In this document: one piece after another, positions 55,096-64,000 of the stretch
How the letters are laid out: every line of letters starts with the position of its first letter
Position numbering within the stretch: the first letter of the stretch is position 1
NCBI RefSeq assembly: GCF_905163445.1
Contig: NC_053181.1
Coordinates: forward strand, 1,922,001-1,986,000
Length of the DNA: 64,000 nucleotides
Source of the DNA: Pararge aegeria
Lineage: Eukaryota > Arthropoda > Insecta > Lepidoptera > Nymphalidae
Reading direction: 5' to 3'
Notes under the pieces: model-generated
Database searches by the model: none
Told to the model about the DNA's origin: nothing
Seen by the model: only the letters and a program-made list of their open reading frames with translations
Program-made: the position numbers and the translations under genes

Positions 55096-55274
55096 CCTAA
55101 TTTGAAGCTGGCATGTTGAGCTTATATCTGGGGGAGTTGGGGACCTATAAAGTGACGTTTAAATTACCTCAAGTAATCTAAACTCGGCGTCCTCCATACA
55201 CAAAGTCACGGACGGTAAACATGTGAGGCCCTGAGCACTATCTCATATTACGTCTTTATAAGCTTTAAGTAAGC

Positions 55275-55830
55275 CAACTGCCTTGTTAGTCAAGTGGTTA
55301 GTATGTGCGACTAGAGATTACGAGATCATGGATTCGATTCTCATGACGTGCAATACGGTAAGGTATAGGATATTGATGAAAATCATCATGCTATCTTGTA
55401 GCCCATGTTTTAGCCCAGTGGGTAAGAGCTCGAGTTCACTTTAAAATAATTAATAATATCACTTGCTTTAACGGTAAGGGAAAAAATCTTGAGGAAACCT
55501 GCATGCCTGAGAGTTCTCCATAATGTTCTCAAAGGTGTGTGGAGTCCCCCAATCCGTACTGGGCCAGCGTATTGGACTACGGCCTTAACCCCTTCTCATT
55601 GTGGGACCCGTGTCCTGTAGTCGGTCGGTGTTGGGTTATATATAATGGGTTTATATGATGATGATGATCTTGTAGTAACGAAATTGGAGTTGTCGAGTTG
55701 TCTGCCTCGAAGATCATTTTAAGCTGGCGTATGATTGAAATCCTCGAAGTTCCAAACCGAAATGGAGTCTTTGGGTCAATGCTTTCATTTATAAGCAGAA
55801 GAACCACGAGGCCTGAATAGATTGGTGATT
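55275..55830 (+). mobile_element. SINE-D split by a SINE-A insertion
   Basis: A distinct tRNA-like head, GCCTTGTTAGTCAAGTGGTT (A box TAGTCAAGTGG) and B box GATTCGATTCT, begins it at 55280. The body is cut at 55401 and resumes at 55667 (ATCTTGTAGTAACGAAATTG .. TGGCGTATGATTGAAATCCT .. GAACCACGAGGCCTGAATAG). Confidence 0.65.
55402..55666 (+). mobile_element. SINE-A with 9-bp target-site duplication, inside SINE-D
   Basis: ATCTTGTAG is present at 55393-55401 and 55667-55675. In between: TTTTAGCCCAGTGGGTAAGA (A box), AATATCACTTGCTTTAACGG, ACCTGCATGCCTGAGAGTTC, TGGGCCAGCGTATTGGACTA and a TATGATGATGATG tail. The B-box part of the head is deleted. Confidence 0.85.
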
Positions 55831-56473
55831 ATATTTCTATACTAACATCTTGTACTCACTCGGTATATATGACATAATAACTTAATCGGCGAATATAGCC
55901 ACATATTCTTACCTTTAGCCTTCCACAGTAAATGGGTTATCCAACACTGTAAGAGTTTTTCAATTCTGACCTCCGGTTCATTTGAAACATGTTCGACGCT
56001 TTCTTTATATTAGGTATGAACTCGCCCGACACTCGGTGCGATCCCACCAATCTACGGCCGCTAATCGCTAAGCCTATATTCTCAATTCTATGAACGCAAT
56101 CCAATATCAATTAGAAAATAAGAAGCAACAATATTTGTAGACAGTGGACTCAGTCTCACGAGTCTCTCGGAAACAAAGGAGCACTTTCACGTGGGAGCCG
56201 ACACTCCACATTGTTCCGATGAAACAAATATGAGCCATGAAAACAGGCGTGACAATAACTTCATACAATCATTGTTTAATTGTAACAGTAATTTATGATA
56301 ATTATTTTATTTTCCACTGTTTATTGATATAACTTCCTTTCCATTTCCAATCTTTTAAACCTTGTTTATTAAACAGGTCATGTTAGTTTGAAAGCGTTAA
56401 AAACTTCTTGTTTTTAAACATAGCCTAGAATTCAAATAGAACATCATCTGGTCATAAATGGGAATGGTTTAAC

Positions 56474-56530
56474 ATATTTATTTATTTTTTACATTTCGTT
56501 AGTACGGCAGGGCCACTTACACTAACTTGA
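56474..56530 (-). repeat. LINE 3' end (AGTACGGCAGGGCC type)
   Basis: TATTTATTTATTTTTTACAT, then TCGTTAGTACGGCAGGGCCA and CTTACACTAACT: the complement of 60731-60783. Confidence 0.7.
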
Positions 56531-56547
56531 TGCAACTATATAATTTA

Positions 56548-56870
56548 CTAGCTGTTGCCCGCGACTTCGTCTGCGTTTGATTTTATTTTTAAAAGTATTC
56601 AGTATCGCTAAGCCTTAAATGAGTATAGTAGTTATATATATATATATACATATATATATAACATGTGACTGTCAATCAATTAAAGACAAATAATTTGCAA
56701 TAAAATAAATTTGCGACTATAATTAAAGATCTAAGCTATCCTATCTTTTAAGTTGGACCAGACTGCTCACGGTGTGCCAATTTAATTTAAAATCGGTTAA
56801 GTAGTTTAGGAGTCCATCGCGGACAAACATCGTGACAGGAGATTTATATATATTAAGATAGATAACTATA
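56548..56870 (+). repeat. Non-autonomous retroposon repeat
   Basis: ACTAGCTGTTGCCCGCGACT, TCGTCTGCGTTTGATTTTAT, then a (TA)n run at 56634-56660, and TTTAAAATCGGTTAAGTAGT with GCGGACAAACATCGTGACAG and a TATATATTAAGATA end. Confidence 0.65.
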
Positions 56871-58039
56871 AGACAAAAAAATGAATGAAAGATGACATTA
56901 AACATTATAAAAGACATGATATTAGTTTAGTGTACTTGGTAGGTAACTCTGCGAATATTGATGTAAAAGTTATTGAATATTCTCAGAGTACCTCAACAAT
57001 TCACGGAACAATTATAATTAGGTTACTATTGCTTACTTGAATAGTTTATATTCACTCTTAGTTGTTAGGAAGTGGGGAAATCATATACCGGAAGGCATTA
57101 CAAATCTTCGCGGTGTGTGCTAGGTATAAAGAAAAGTGCTTCATAAACAGTCCATTGGTTAACAACTTCGAAATAGAAAAACTTTAAGATTATGTGACAG
57201 AAAGTATAAGTATAAGAAGAAATTAAATAGTTCTTTGATTACTGGTAGCCTGGTAACCAAAGAGTAGATTTTTCCTAAATTCCAACTTTCATATCGATCT
57301 AAAGTTTAGCTGTAGTTTTAAGGTATAGATTGAATAATCGTAGATGGTGGTTACAGCCACATTTCGACATTCAGTCAGTCAGGGCAGGCGATTGAGTAAG
57401 GATGCAAAGTTCTCGAATCATCAACAATTCGATTAATAAAATCCTAACCCTGTTTCTCAACTTGTTATCTAAACAAAATTAATTAAAAAATAAACTTTTT
57501 ATCAGAACGCGATTGTCGTGATTACCGCCAGAATTAATGTTTTTTATCTGTGGTCCTCTTAGTTTTTGAATGAAAGTCTTACCGTCTATTGTCTATGCTC
57601 TGCCGCGACTGATTCAGATAAGATTTGATAACGGCTGTGGAACTGAGCAGTCAGTTGTTTGAATGGGAAATTCGGTGCTTTGTATTTTGAGAGTTGAAAC
57701 ACTGTATTATTAAGAAAATTCATGACATGACAATTGTTGCTAAAATCTTGGAAAATCTATTGCATCCTCTGTCAAACCCTTCCTTCCTCCATTATATTCT
57801 GGCAAACGGTAATGGCATAAGCGATTACTGCCAAGGCCGGACGCCATGACATTTACCACTGGTACGTAATTACCATCAGTTCTTGTTAAAACTTAACGGC
57901 TGTTTCAAGGTTTATTTATGTCGTTTCCGCTTCAAAATGCTTATTTTTGCCAAAGACGCTTATATGTTACTATGGCTCGTGGGACATTTTTGAAGGTATC
58001 CATGAAAACTATGCGCGCGTTCTACATCCGCATTTTTAA

Positions 58040-58310
58040 GGTTTTATATAAATAAAGCCGTGTGAAGCATCAAAAACCACTCCACTTTAGAATGGTTACT
58101 CGAACAAAGGGCTAGCCCGTCTAATTCTCTAAACATTCCCCATAAAATGGGAAAATGGGAAAAAGTTTTTGAGCTAGCAACATTGCGCGAGTGTAAAGTG
58201 AGACGTGCGCGGGGCGTTTTCACTGTTTTCGGGCACAATACACTGCATACAATAATGGCTGAATGAGGATTCTGTACGTTCTTAATTCATTGAAATTCTT
58301 AATTCGAGAA
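58040..58310. repeat. Dispersed repeat, inverted partner of 26170-26490
   Basis: ACTCCACTTTAGAATGGTTA, CCCATAAAATGGGAAAATGG, AGCTAGCAACATTGCGCG, GGGCACAATACACTGCATAC and AATAATGGCTGAATGAGGAT. These blocks are found inverted and in the same relative order at 26170-26490. Confidence 0.6.
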
Positions 58311-58319
58311 GAACAAGAC

Positions 58320-58490
58320 GAAGAACACACGGGTTGTTTTTTTTGGATACAAAGTAGCCTATGATACTCTCCGTCTTTTGAATTATACTATGGCAAAAAA
58401 TAAGTCAATAGGTTGCCAATTAGCGCGACTGTAAGGGCGTAAAGACAAACAAACAAACACACTTTCAAATTTATAATATTTAGCTAGAAT
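58320..58490 (+). repeat. Non-autonomous retroposon fragment
   Basis: TTGGATACAAAGTAGCCTAT, TACTATGGCAAAAAATAAGT and the end AAACAAACAAACACACTTTC .. TTTATAATATT, the usual 3' phrase of a common insect SINE group. A related piece is at 28850-28965. Confidence 0.5.
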
Positions 58491-58867
58491 TATTATTATT
58501 GCGTATAAAAAAATGTATAAACCACACCATAAACATTTGTTATGGCTGCCGTAAACTTTTATTGTATCTCCTTCAAACTAAACGATCTCTCGGACCAACA
58601 CAGTTTGAGGCGCGTATAACCGTGCATAGTTCTAAACCGTATGTAAATACAGATAATAGGAAGTAACAGTTCACAAACACGTCCGATAGCCAATATCGAG
58701 ACCGTTAGCCGTACGGCCTTTTACAGTGCAGCCTTAATAATATAACGCACCTCAATATAACAAATTCCTCGATTTGAAAAAGTCTTCGGAATCCCCTTGA
58801 ATGGTCCATATAGAATATACCTTTGCTTAAATTTTTTGCAAATACAAAGCCTCTTTTTATTTTTACG

Positions 58868-59098
58868 AAGGCCGATGGAGGCCGTGGGTTCGATTTCCAA
58901 AATTGGAAAATGTTTGGGTGATTAATGTTTTTTAGTGTTTAGTAGTTTGGTTGAATGTTTATCCGTATTCTATAAGTATTAATGTATATTTTATTCATAA
59001 AAAATATTCATCAGTTATCCTGGTACCTATAAAACAAGCTTCGCTTACTTTGGGGCTAGATGGCGACGTGCGTATTGTCGTAATATATTTATTTAATA
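58868..59098 (+). mobile_element. SINE-B
   Basis: AGGCCGTGGGTTCGATTTCC (B box), GAAAATGTTTGGGTGATTAA, TTCATCAGTTATCCTGGTAC, TTACTTTGGGGCTAGATGGC and a TATATTTATTTAATA tail. Confidence 0.75.
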
Positions 59099-59224
59099 GC
59101 GATGTATAAATTGTTAATATTCACCAAATATCACATGTCGAAACCTGTGTGTATGTAGTTATTTGAATGTACGTTTATAATAATTTTACACCACCTATTT
59201 TTCCTCGCTCTTGTTGTACTAATC

Positions 59225-59375
59225 CTAAGGTTGCCTGGCAGAGATCGCTTTTAAGCGATAAGGCCGCCTTTTGTATTCTACACCGGGTTTTGTGTTACTC
59301 GCTATTCGTCCTTTATTTTCCTAACTGTGTAGTGGTTTACAAATAAAGAGTTTAAATAATAATAAATAAAACATA
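59225..59375 (+). repeat. LINE 3' end, Tail-H with 7-bp hairpin
   Basis: CCTAAGGTTGCCTGGCAGAG, stem ATCGCTT (59244-59250) and AAGCGAT (59253-59259), AAGGCCGCCTTTTGTATTCT, ending TACAAATAAAGAGTTTAAAT and AAT repeats. Confidence 0.8.
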
Positions 59376-59499
59376 CACAATAAACATAACGGCATTCTCA
59401 AAGCATTAATAAATAGATACGACTCTCCGATTTACAGGCTTTATATTAAACTCCACGTTCAGCTGCCAGGAGGTAGACATTGTAATTTGTAACTTTTTG

Positions 59500-59660
59500 T
59501 ATATTCAATATTAATATTTCATGTACTTAAGTTTTTTTTTTAATTTATAATATAAGTTTTTATCTTAATTTAGTTTAGTTTTTAATTATTCTGTTATATA
59601 TAATAGTGTAGATGGGTCATAGTTACCAAATAAAAAAAAATATTATTATTATTATTATCA
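59500..59660 (+). repeat. LINE-like 3' end with (TATTAT)n tail
   Basis: ATTTGTAACTTTTTGTATAT .. GTAGATGGGTCATAGTTACC, AAATAAAAAAAAATATTATT and five more TATT units. Confidence 0.5.
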
Positions 59661-60407
59661 TAGACAATTAAATTAACTAATAAATGACTATTTTAGTAAA
59701 TTTGTCATTATGTCACAGAGTATTTTGTTATGAGCAAAAGCAGTAGAGATTGGTTATATTATATATTCGTGCTCCAGAAATGGACTATTCATGCTGTATG
59801 GGTAATACTACCACCATGATAATTTCTGCCGCTAAGCAGCATTGTTGCAATGCTGTGTTCCAGTCTGCTGACGGGCGTGGTTCCTAGATTTATACTACAA
59901 AAATAACTCAGAAACGAATTCAATCAAATTTTTTTACCATCATAAACGTTGATAGTAAAAAACAGACATTATGTCTGTTAATGGTAGTACACCTACAAGT
60001 AAGTTAATTGCAGAACACAATCGAAATTTAAAAATAGAACTAAAATTATTGAACCTTGACCCAAACTTATTTTCTTATATGACAAAAACAGTTAACAATC
60101 GAAATAGACCATGACTCAATAAAATTTAAATTGAACTAATTAAAATCATTCCCCCAACAAGGTCTTTGCGATATTACATATTAAAAACATTGTTATTTTG
60201 AACTTTAATGCCTTGAAATAGATACCTAATATAGGTACCATTAGTGTCCATTAAAACGGCCTACATGTCATAAAAGCAGAGGCGTACGTAAACGCTTTTC
60301 TCAGGGATGTCACGCACACATTTAGTTTATATCCTTCTTGAATTAGATCACTCAGTATTATTTAATAAATAATTACACAAATTAAACATAACATAACTAA
60401 ATAAAAA

Positions 60408-60459
60408 TGGATGTATCCAAAAATATAGATATATAAATATAGATTTTTGGATACATCCA
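60408..60459. repeat. 17-bp-arm hairpin
   Basis: TGGATGTATCCAAAAAT (60408-60424) faces its exact complement at 60443-60459, with an 18-base AT loop. CATAACTAA occurs on both sides. Confidence 0.88.
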
Positions 60460-60730
60460 AATTCATAAACATAACTAATTCTAGACTTAAAGTGCTAACG
60501 AGATTTTGATTTTAATCGGTTTATCAATTAAACTACTTGAAAAGGGTCAAATTATATTTTACAATAAGCCTAAAAATTTAAAGAACAAAATGCCCAGCGC
60601 TAAATGGGATTTTTTTATTGAACACTCAAAACCGATTATGACATAACATTTTATAATGTTTTATAATGCTTAATGTCATCTTTCATAAATTAGTCTTATA
60701 GTTGTCCATTAATTATCTAGTTCTATCTAG

Positions 60731-60783
60731 TTAGTGTAAGCGGCCCTGCCGTACTAACAAGATGTAAAATAAATAAATAAATA
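60731..60783 (+). repeat. LINE 3' end (AGTACGGCAGGGCC type, complement)
   Basis: TTAGTGTAAGCGGCCCTGCC, GTACTAACAAGATGTAAAAT and (AAAT)n. Confidence 0.7.
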
Positions 60784-61659
60784 ACAAAACATAAGACGAA
60801 CAACCAATAAAGTAAAACTAGTCTCTCTCCAACACATGCGTGCTGAATGATGAAATGTTTTCCTAAATAAGTTTACGGTAATTTAGAAGTAACCGTTTTA
60901 CGAGAATTTGCTAATATACAGAGTATTTGACAGTGACAGTAAATAAAAACATGAGGTGTATTTAAGTACAGGCGTTAGAAGTTGTGCCTTTTTGGCGTAG
61001 CAAAAATAAAAACCTTTTCAAAAATTTTGAGTAACGACACTGACAATAGAAAGAAGGTATTTAATACATTGACAATTTTATTATAACGCTAATTAGATAT
61101 CTCATTAACGGACCATCAAGTTTAACTGCTATACTAAACTTACTATAGCTAACTGCAGGGTGGGGGTGTTTTTGTAACGGTGTGCGCGTGCATCGTAAAA
61201 AGTGAGCTGGCGGACGATGTATTCCCCTCTCACTCGGTTTCGCGACTACCTTCATCCTGTTAAAATCGTGTAACCATGTGCGCGCGCATTTCGTTACATC
61301 GTATAATTTCACTCCCATTATTTTTTCCTAACGCCTCTAAAGAAGTATAACTTCAAAAATTTACTAACTCAAAATCAAAGCACACTGAGATGTTATAAGA
61401 GGCAGCCCTGAGCCCTAGTGTACACAATAACAAATTACAATAATAATTTGTAAGTAGGCCGGTTCCCAGGACGTGACAGGCCACAGACAAAAACTGGACA
61501 TTGAGCTCAGAGCTCTCAATTATACTACCTACTCGATTTTAATGATATGTGCGTGGGCTTTTTTTTTGTGGGCAACGACAAACTATCCCGGTTATTATGA
61601 CTAACATGAGATAATCATCGACAAAGCCCGCCAACCCCTTATGCTCTAACTAAACATTT

Positions 61660-61905
61660 TTTTTTATTCCTCTACAATTGAGCCCGTTTGTTAGGGAAGG
61701 TTAGGTAAGGTAATACCCTAATTGTTTTCTATGCGGCCTCTTACCGAAACGCTAATCGCTCGGCGGGACGTCCTTGTTGGTACCACCCTACCCTACTAGC
61801 CACGGGTGAAGCCCGAGAAAATTTAAATATTATAAATTCCCAATTTTTCCCTGATGGGAATCGCACTCGGACTTCCCACTTATATTCAGCACAGCACAAG
61901 GAAGT
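61660..61905 (-). mobile_element. SINE-C, near full length
   Basis: TTTATTCCTCTACAATTGAG, CGAAACGCTAATCGCTCGGC, TTGGTACCACCCTACCCTAC, TATTATAAATTCCCAATTTT and TGATGGGAATCGCACTCGGA. Confidence 0.7.
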
Positions 61906-61967
61906 AGTTAAAATCGTTGCGTTCATTAATCTTTTTTTCTCAGTTTTTATTAGCTACTAGCGTACCC

Positions 61968-62340
61968 AGCCCGCTTCGCCGGGCTAGATTTTGCTTTATT
62001 TTATTTAAACAATAAACTTACATCATTACATTTTTTAATTTGAGTCTCATAATATGTTAAATCATTTATTTCTCTCCCTATTCATTCTCTTCTATTCTCT
62101 TCTCGAGCGGGTGAAGATCATTATACACCCAAATACACCCAACAATAGAATATCATCATAGTAAATAAAAGATGTATTTGACAGTTTGACAATTCAAAAA
62201 TAGGAGTGCTCCGATCGTCACTAAACTTTACAGGATTACTCGCCAGGTCAATCCGGAGATTCTCTGAAAGTTTCATTAAAATCGGTCCAGCCGTTTCGGA
62301 GCCTATACGAAACATACCCGCACACTTTCTCTTTTATATA
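61968..62340 (+). repeat. Rep-F, copy 2
   Basis: It starts CGTACCCAGCCCGCTTCGCC and then follows 41826-42185 almost base for base, ending CACACTTTCTCTTTTATATA. A 12-15 base difference near 62070 (CTCTCCCTATTCATTCTCTT) is the main indel. Confidence 0.8.
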
Positions 62341-62349
62341 AATAATAAT

Positions 62350-63700
62350 AAAGAAATAAAAATAGATTATTATTATGTTTTAGCAGTCCATATTTTATTT
62401 ATTAAATTTTGCTTGAACATTGTACAAAAAACATAGATTTTATGCGTAATTCATGATCCACATATTCAGCCAAGATTAGCGTGCAAAAATCATTAACATT
62501 ATTTTAAAAATTGCGTTCCGAGTCAAGTGACCTAAGTACCGGAGGTGAATCTTCCATGATGTCACCAAGATATACGTGTAACTACTGAGGTCAACAACAT
62601 TTGTTATCCGCAGACGGTTATTTTACAGGAAAATACTCTTTTTACAGATGTATTAAAACGTTATCGGATGTTCGTTTAACTTGTTTTGTACAACTAAGTT
62701 AGGTTTGAACTTATTACTTTTTTATATCATTGCATAAATATCTACAATGTATATAATTGACCGGATAATCGGATATCGAATATTTTCCGTTCAATAAAAT
62801 TAAAATGAGTAGCAAATTTTTTTTCGCATAGGATCGGCCTGGCTGTTCATCGTAGAAACGCAGGACTTCTTATAGCTTAGGTTAAATTATGAGTAAAGCC
62901 CGTAAACCCGCATTGGAGGAGCATGGTGGGTCTATATACTGTAACGTTAATCGGCTGATCATGATGATATTATTATTTTTATTCAGACACATTAACTTAT
63001 TTCAGGACAGAAGAGAACTCTGATACTATAACCGATACTTTTACTACCATATATTAGGAATAAAAAAACTAATGGTAACCATTACCGGCCCGGAGATTTG
63101 ATCGAAGTGATAACGAATGAATATGTAGTAGGTAATTGGTTTGCGAATTTGTTTAATGAACTATCGTGGTTACCGGTACCTATAGGGGAAGGAAAACGTA
63201 AACGTGGCAGATCGAAATATGTAACTTAGAAACAATTCCAAAGAGCAAATTGAAGATCGCAGTACCTACTGGAAGGTCAATTTACGCCCGAAATTAATAA
63301 TCAATAAGTATAATCCAAAATTTTCCGCTAAAAACTTTAAAAAGCTAATTTTTTTTTAATTTTTTTTTTTTTTTTATTTGGGACAGAAAACACTTACATA
63401 TTACAACATTAGCTCTTAAATTTAACAAAAAGAAAAAAATGGGGTTAATATGTAATTCACAACACTATCCACATATATTGTAAGGAGCAGTAGGGCGATA
63501 CGATGTAGATACAAGTAACACTTACTGTGACAGATAATATTAACTGTAGGTACCTAAAGTACCTAATCAAAATTTTCCTACTCTTCCTGTAGATAAAAAA
63601 AGGTGGCCGGATTCCCCCTGTGCCCAAATGTGGGGTTGCCGGTTACTAACCTCTCATCAGTTATTTGATAATATGTTGTTCTTCTTTTTCTTTTGCTTTT
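62350..63700. other. AT-rich non-coding DNA
   Basis: No repeat or exon recognised, apart from a T-rich run at 63349-63377. Confidence 0.5.
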
Positions 63701-63713
63701 TTTTGGCTTTTAG

Positions 63714-63797
63714 GTGTGCCAAATCGGCACGTTACATTTTGCCAATGTCACGTATACTTGGAAGATCCACAAAGATGATTGTCAAAAAATTTTATAG
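63714..63797 (+). CDS. Candidate internal exon, 84 bp, unrecognised
   Basis: A strong acceptor (long T-rich tract then TTTTAG, ending 63713) and a strong donor (ATAG|gtatgtaag at 63798) bracket 84 bases. Starting one base in, the frame is open: CAKSARYILPMSRILGRSTK and then MIVKKFYR. The first frame is open until a TAG at the very end, so phase decides. I know no family for either peptide. A neighbouring exon would have to lie beyond 64000 or be missed to the left. Confidence 0.25.
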   Translation: MCQIGTLHFANVTYTWKIHKDDCQKIL

Positions 63798-64000
63798 GTA
63801 TGTAAGCTTATTTTATTCTGTATATTCGCGATAGGTCAATGAGTTTAATATCTATTAATCACTTCTAAATATCAGATGAGGGATAGACTAATGTCTCAAC
63901 AAAATAAATAGGTAAATTAACATCGGACGTTAGAGATAAAACAGATCTTATTATTAAGATGCCTGAGGACCTGATCAGGGGAGCCCGTGTTTTTTTCTCT

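Noticed and set aside
55577..55807. 76-codon - strand frame with a protein-like look (PFRFGTSRISIIRQLKMIFE)
   Set aside because: It runs across the border of SINE-A and SINE-D, so it is an artefact of two repeats side by side.
1..64000. CRISPR arrays, bacterial operons, rRNA genes or integrated virus genomes
   Set aside because: No regularly spaced repeats, ribosomal sequence or viral genes were seen; the window has eukaryotic gene structure throughout.

Overview
This is a eukaryotic window, almost certainly from a moth or butterfly (Lepidoptera). The sequence is AT-rich. Its only cellular coding sequence is split into short exons with GT..AG borders, and most of the rest is interspersed repeats of types I know from lepidopteran genomes: tRNA-derived SINEs with pol III A/B boxes, 5'-truncated non-LTR retrotransposons, MITEs and fold-back DNA. 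I cannot name the species.

Two host genes are supported, and they converge. (1) Positions 394-731, + strand: the last exon of a WD40 nucleoporin that I recognise as Nup43; the rest lies off the left edge. (2) Positions 33106 down to 3585, - strand: ten phase-compatible exons of a RhoGAP of the ARHGAP18/28/40 type (conundrum in Drosophila). It has the N-terminal helical region, the full RhoGAP domain with arginine finger, and a C-terminal 'LWTVP' segment. Its first coding exon(s) were not found. A 20.1 kb intron (12761-32867) splits the gene and is packed with repeats.

The right half (33107-64000) is mostly repeats and non-coding DNA. Its centrepiece is an uninterrupted 982-residue endonuclease/reverse transcriptase ORF (44796-47744) of a CR1/L2-like LINE, with a 3' UTR ending in a short hairpin and an (AAATA)-type tail. 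The same hairpin, with compensatory base changes, sits at the end of five other LINE tails here. A possible small exon lies near the right edge (63714-63797).

Repeat names below are local labels. SINE-A: B box GATCGAATCC, ends in GATGATGAT. SINE-B: contains CTTTGGGGCTAGATGGCGA. SINE-C: contains CCGGGATTCGAACCCGGGAC or its complement. SINE-D: tRNA-like head with TAGTCAAGTGG. Tail-H: LINE 3' end with the hairpin. Tail-G: LINE 3' end with CTTGCCGGCTTCTTCTCGGT. Tail-R: LINE 3' end with CTTAGACCAGGGCGCGTT. Rep-E: contains ATCTCCTGAGGATGCTCC. Rep-F: contains CCGTTTCGGAGCCTATACG. Ends of repeats are estimates to about 10-20 bases unless a target-site duplication is given.
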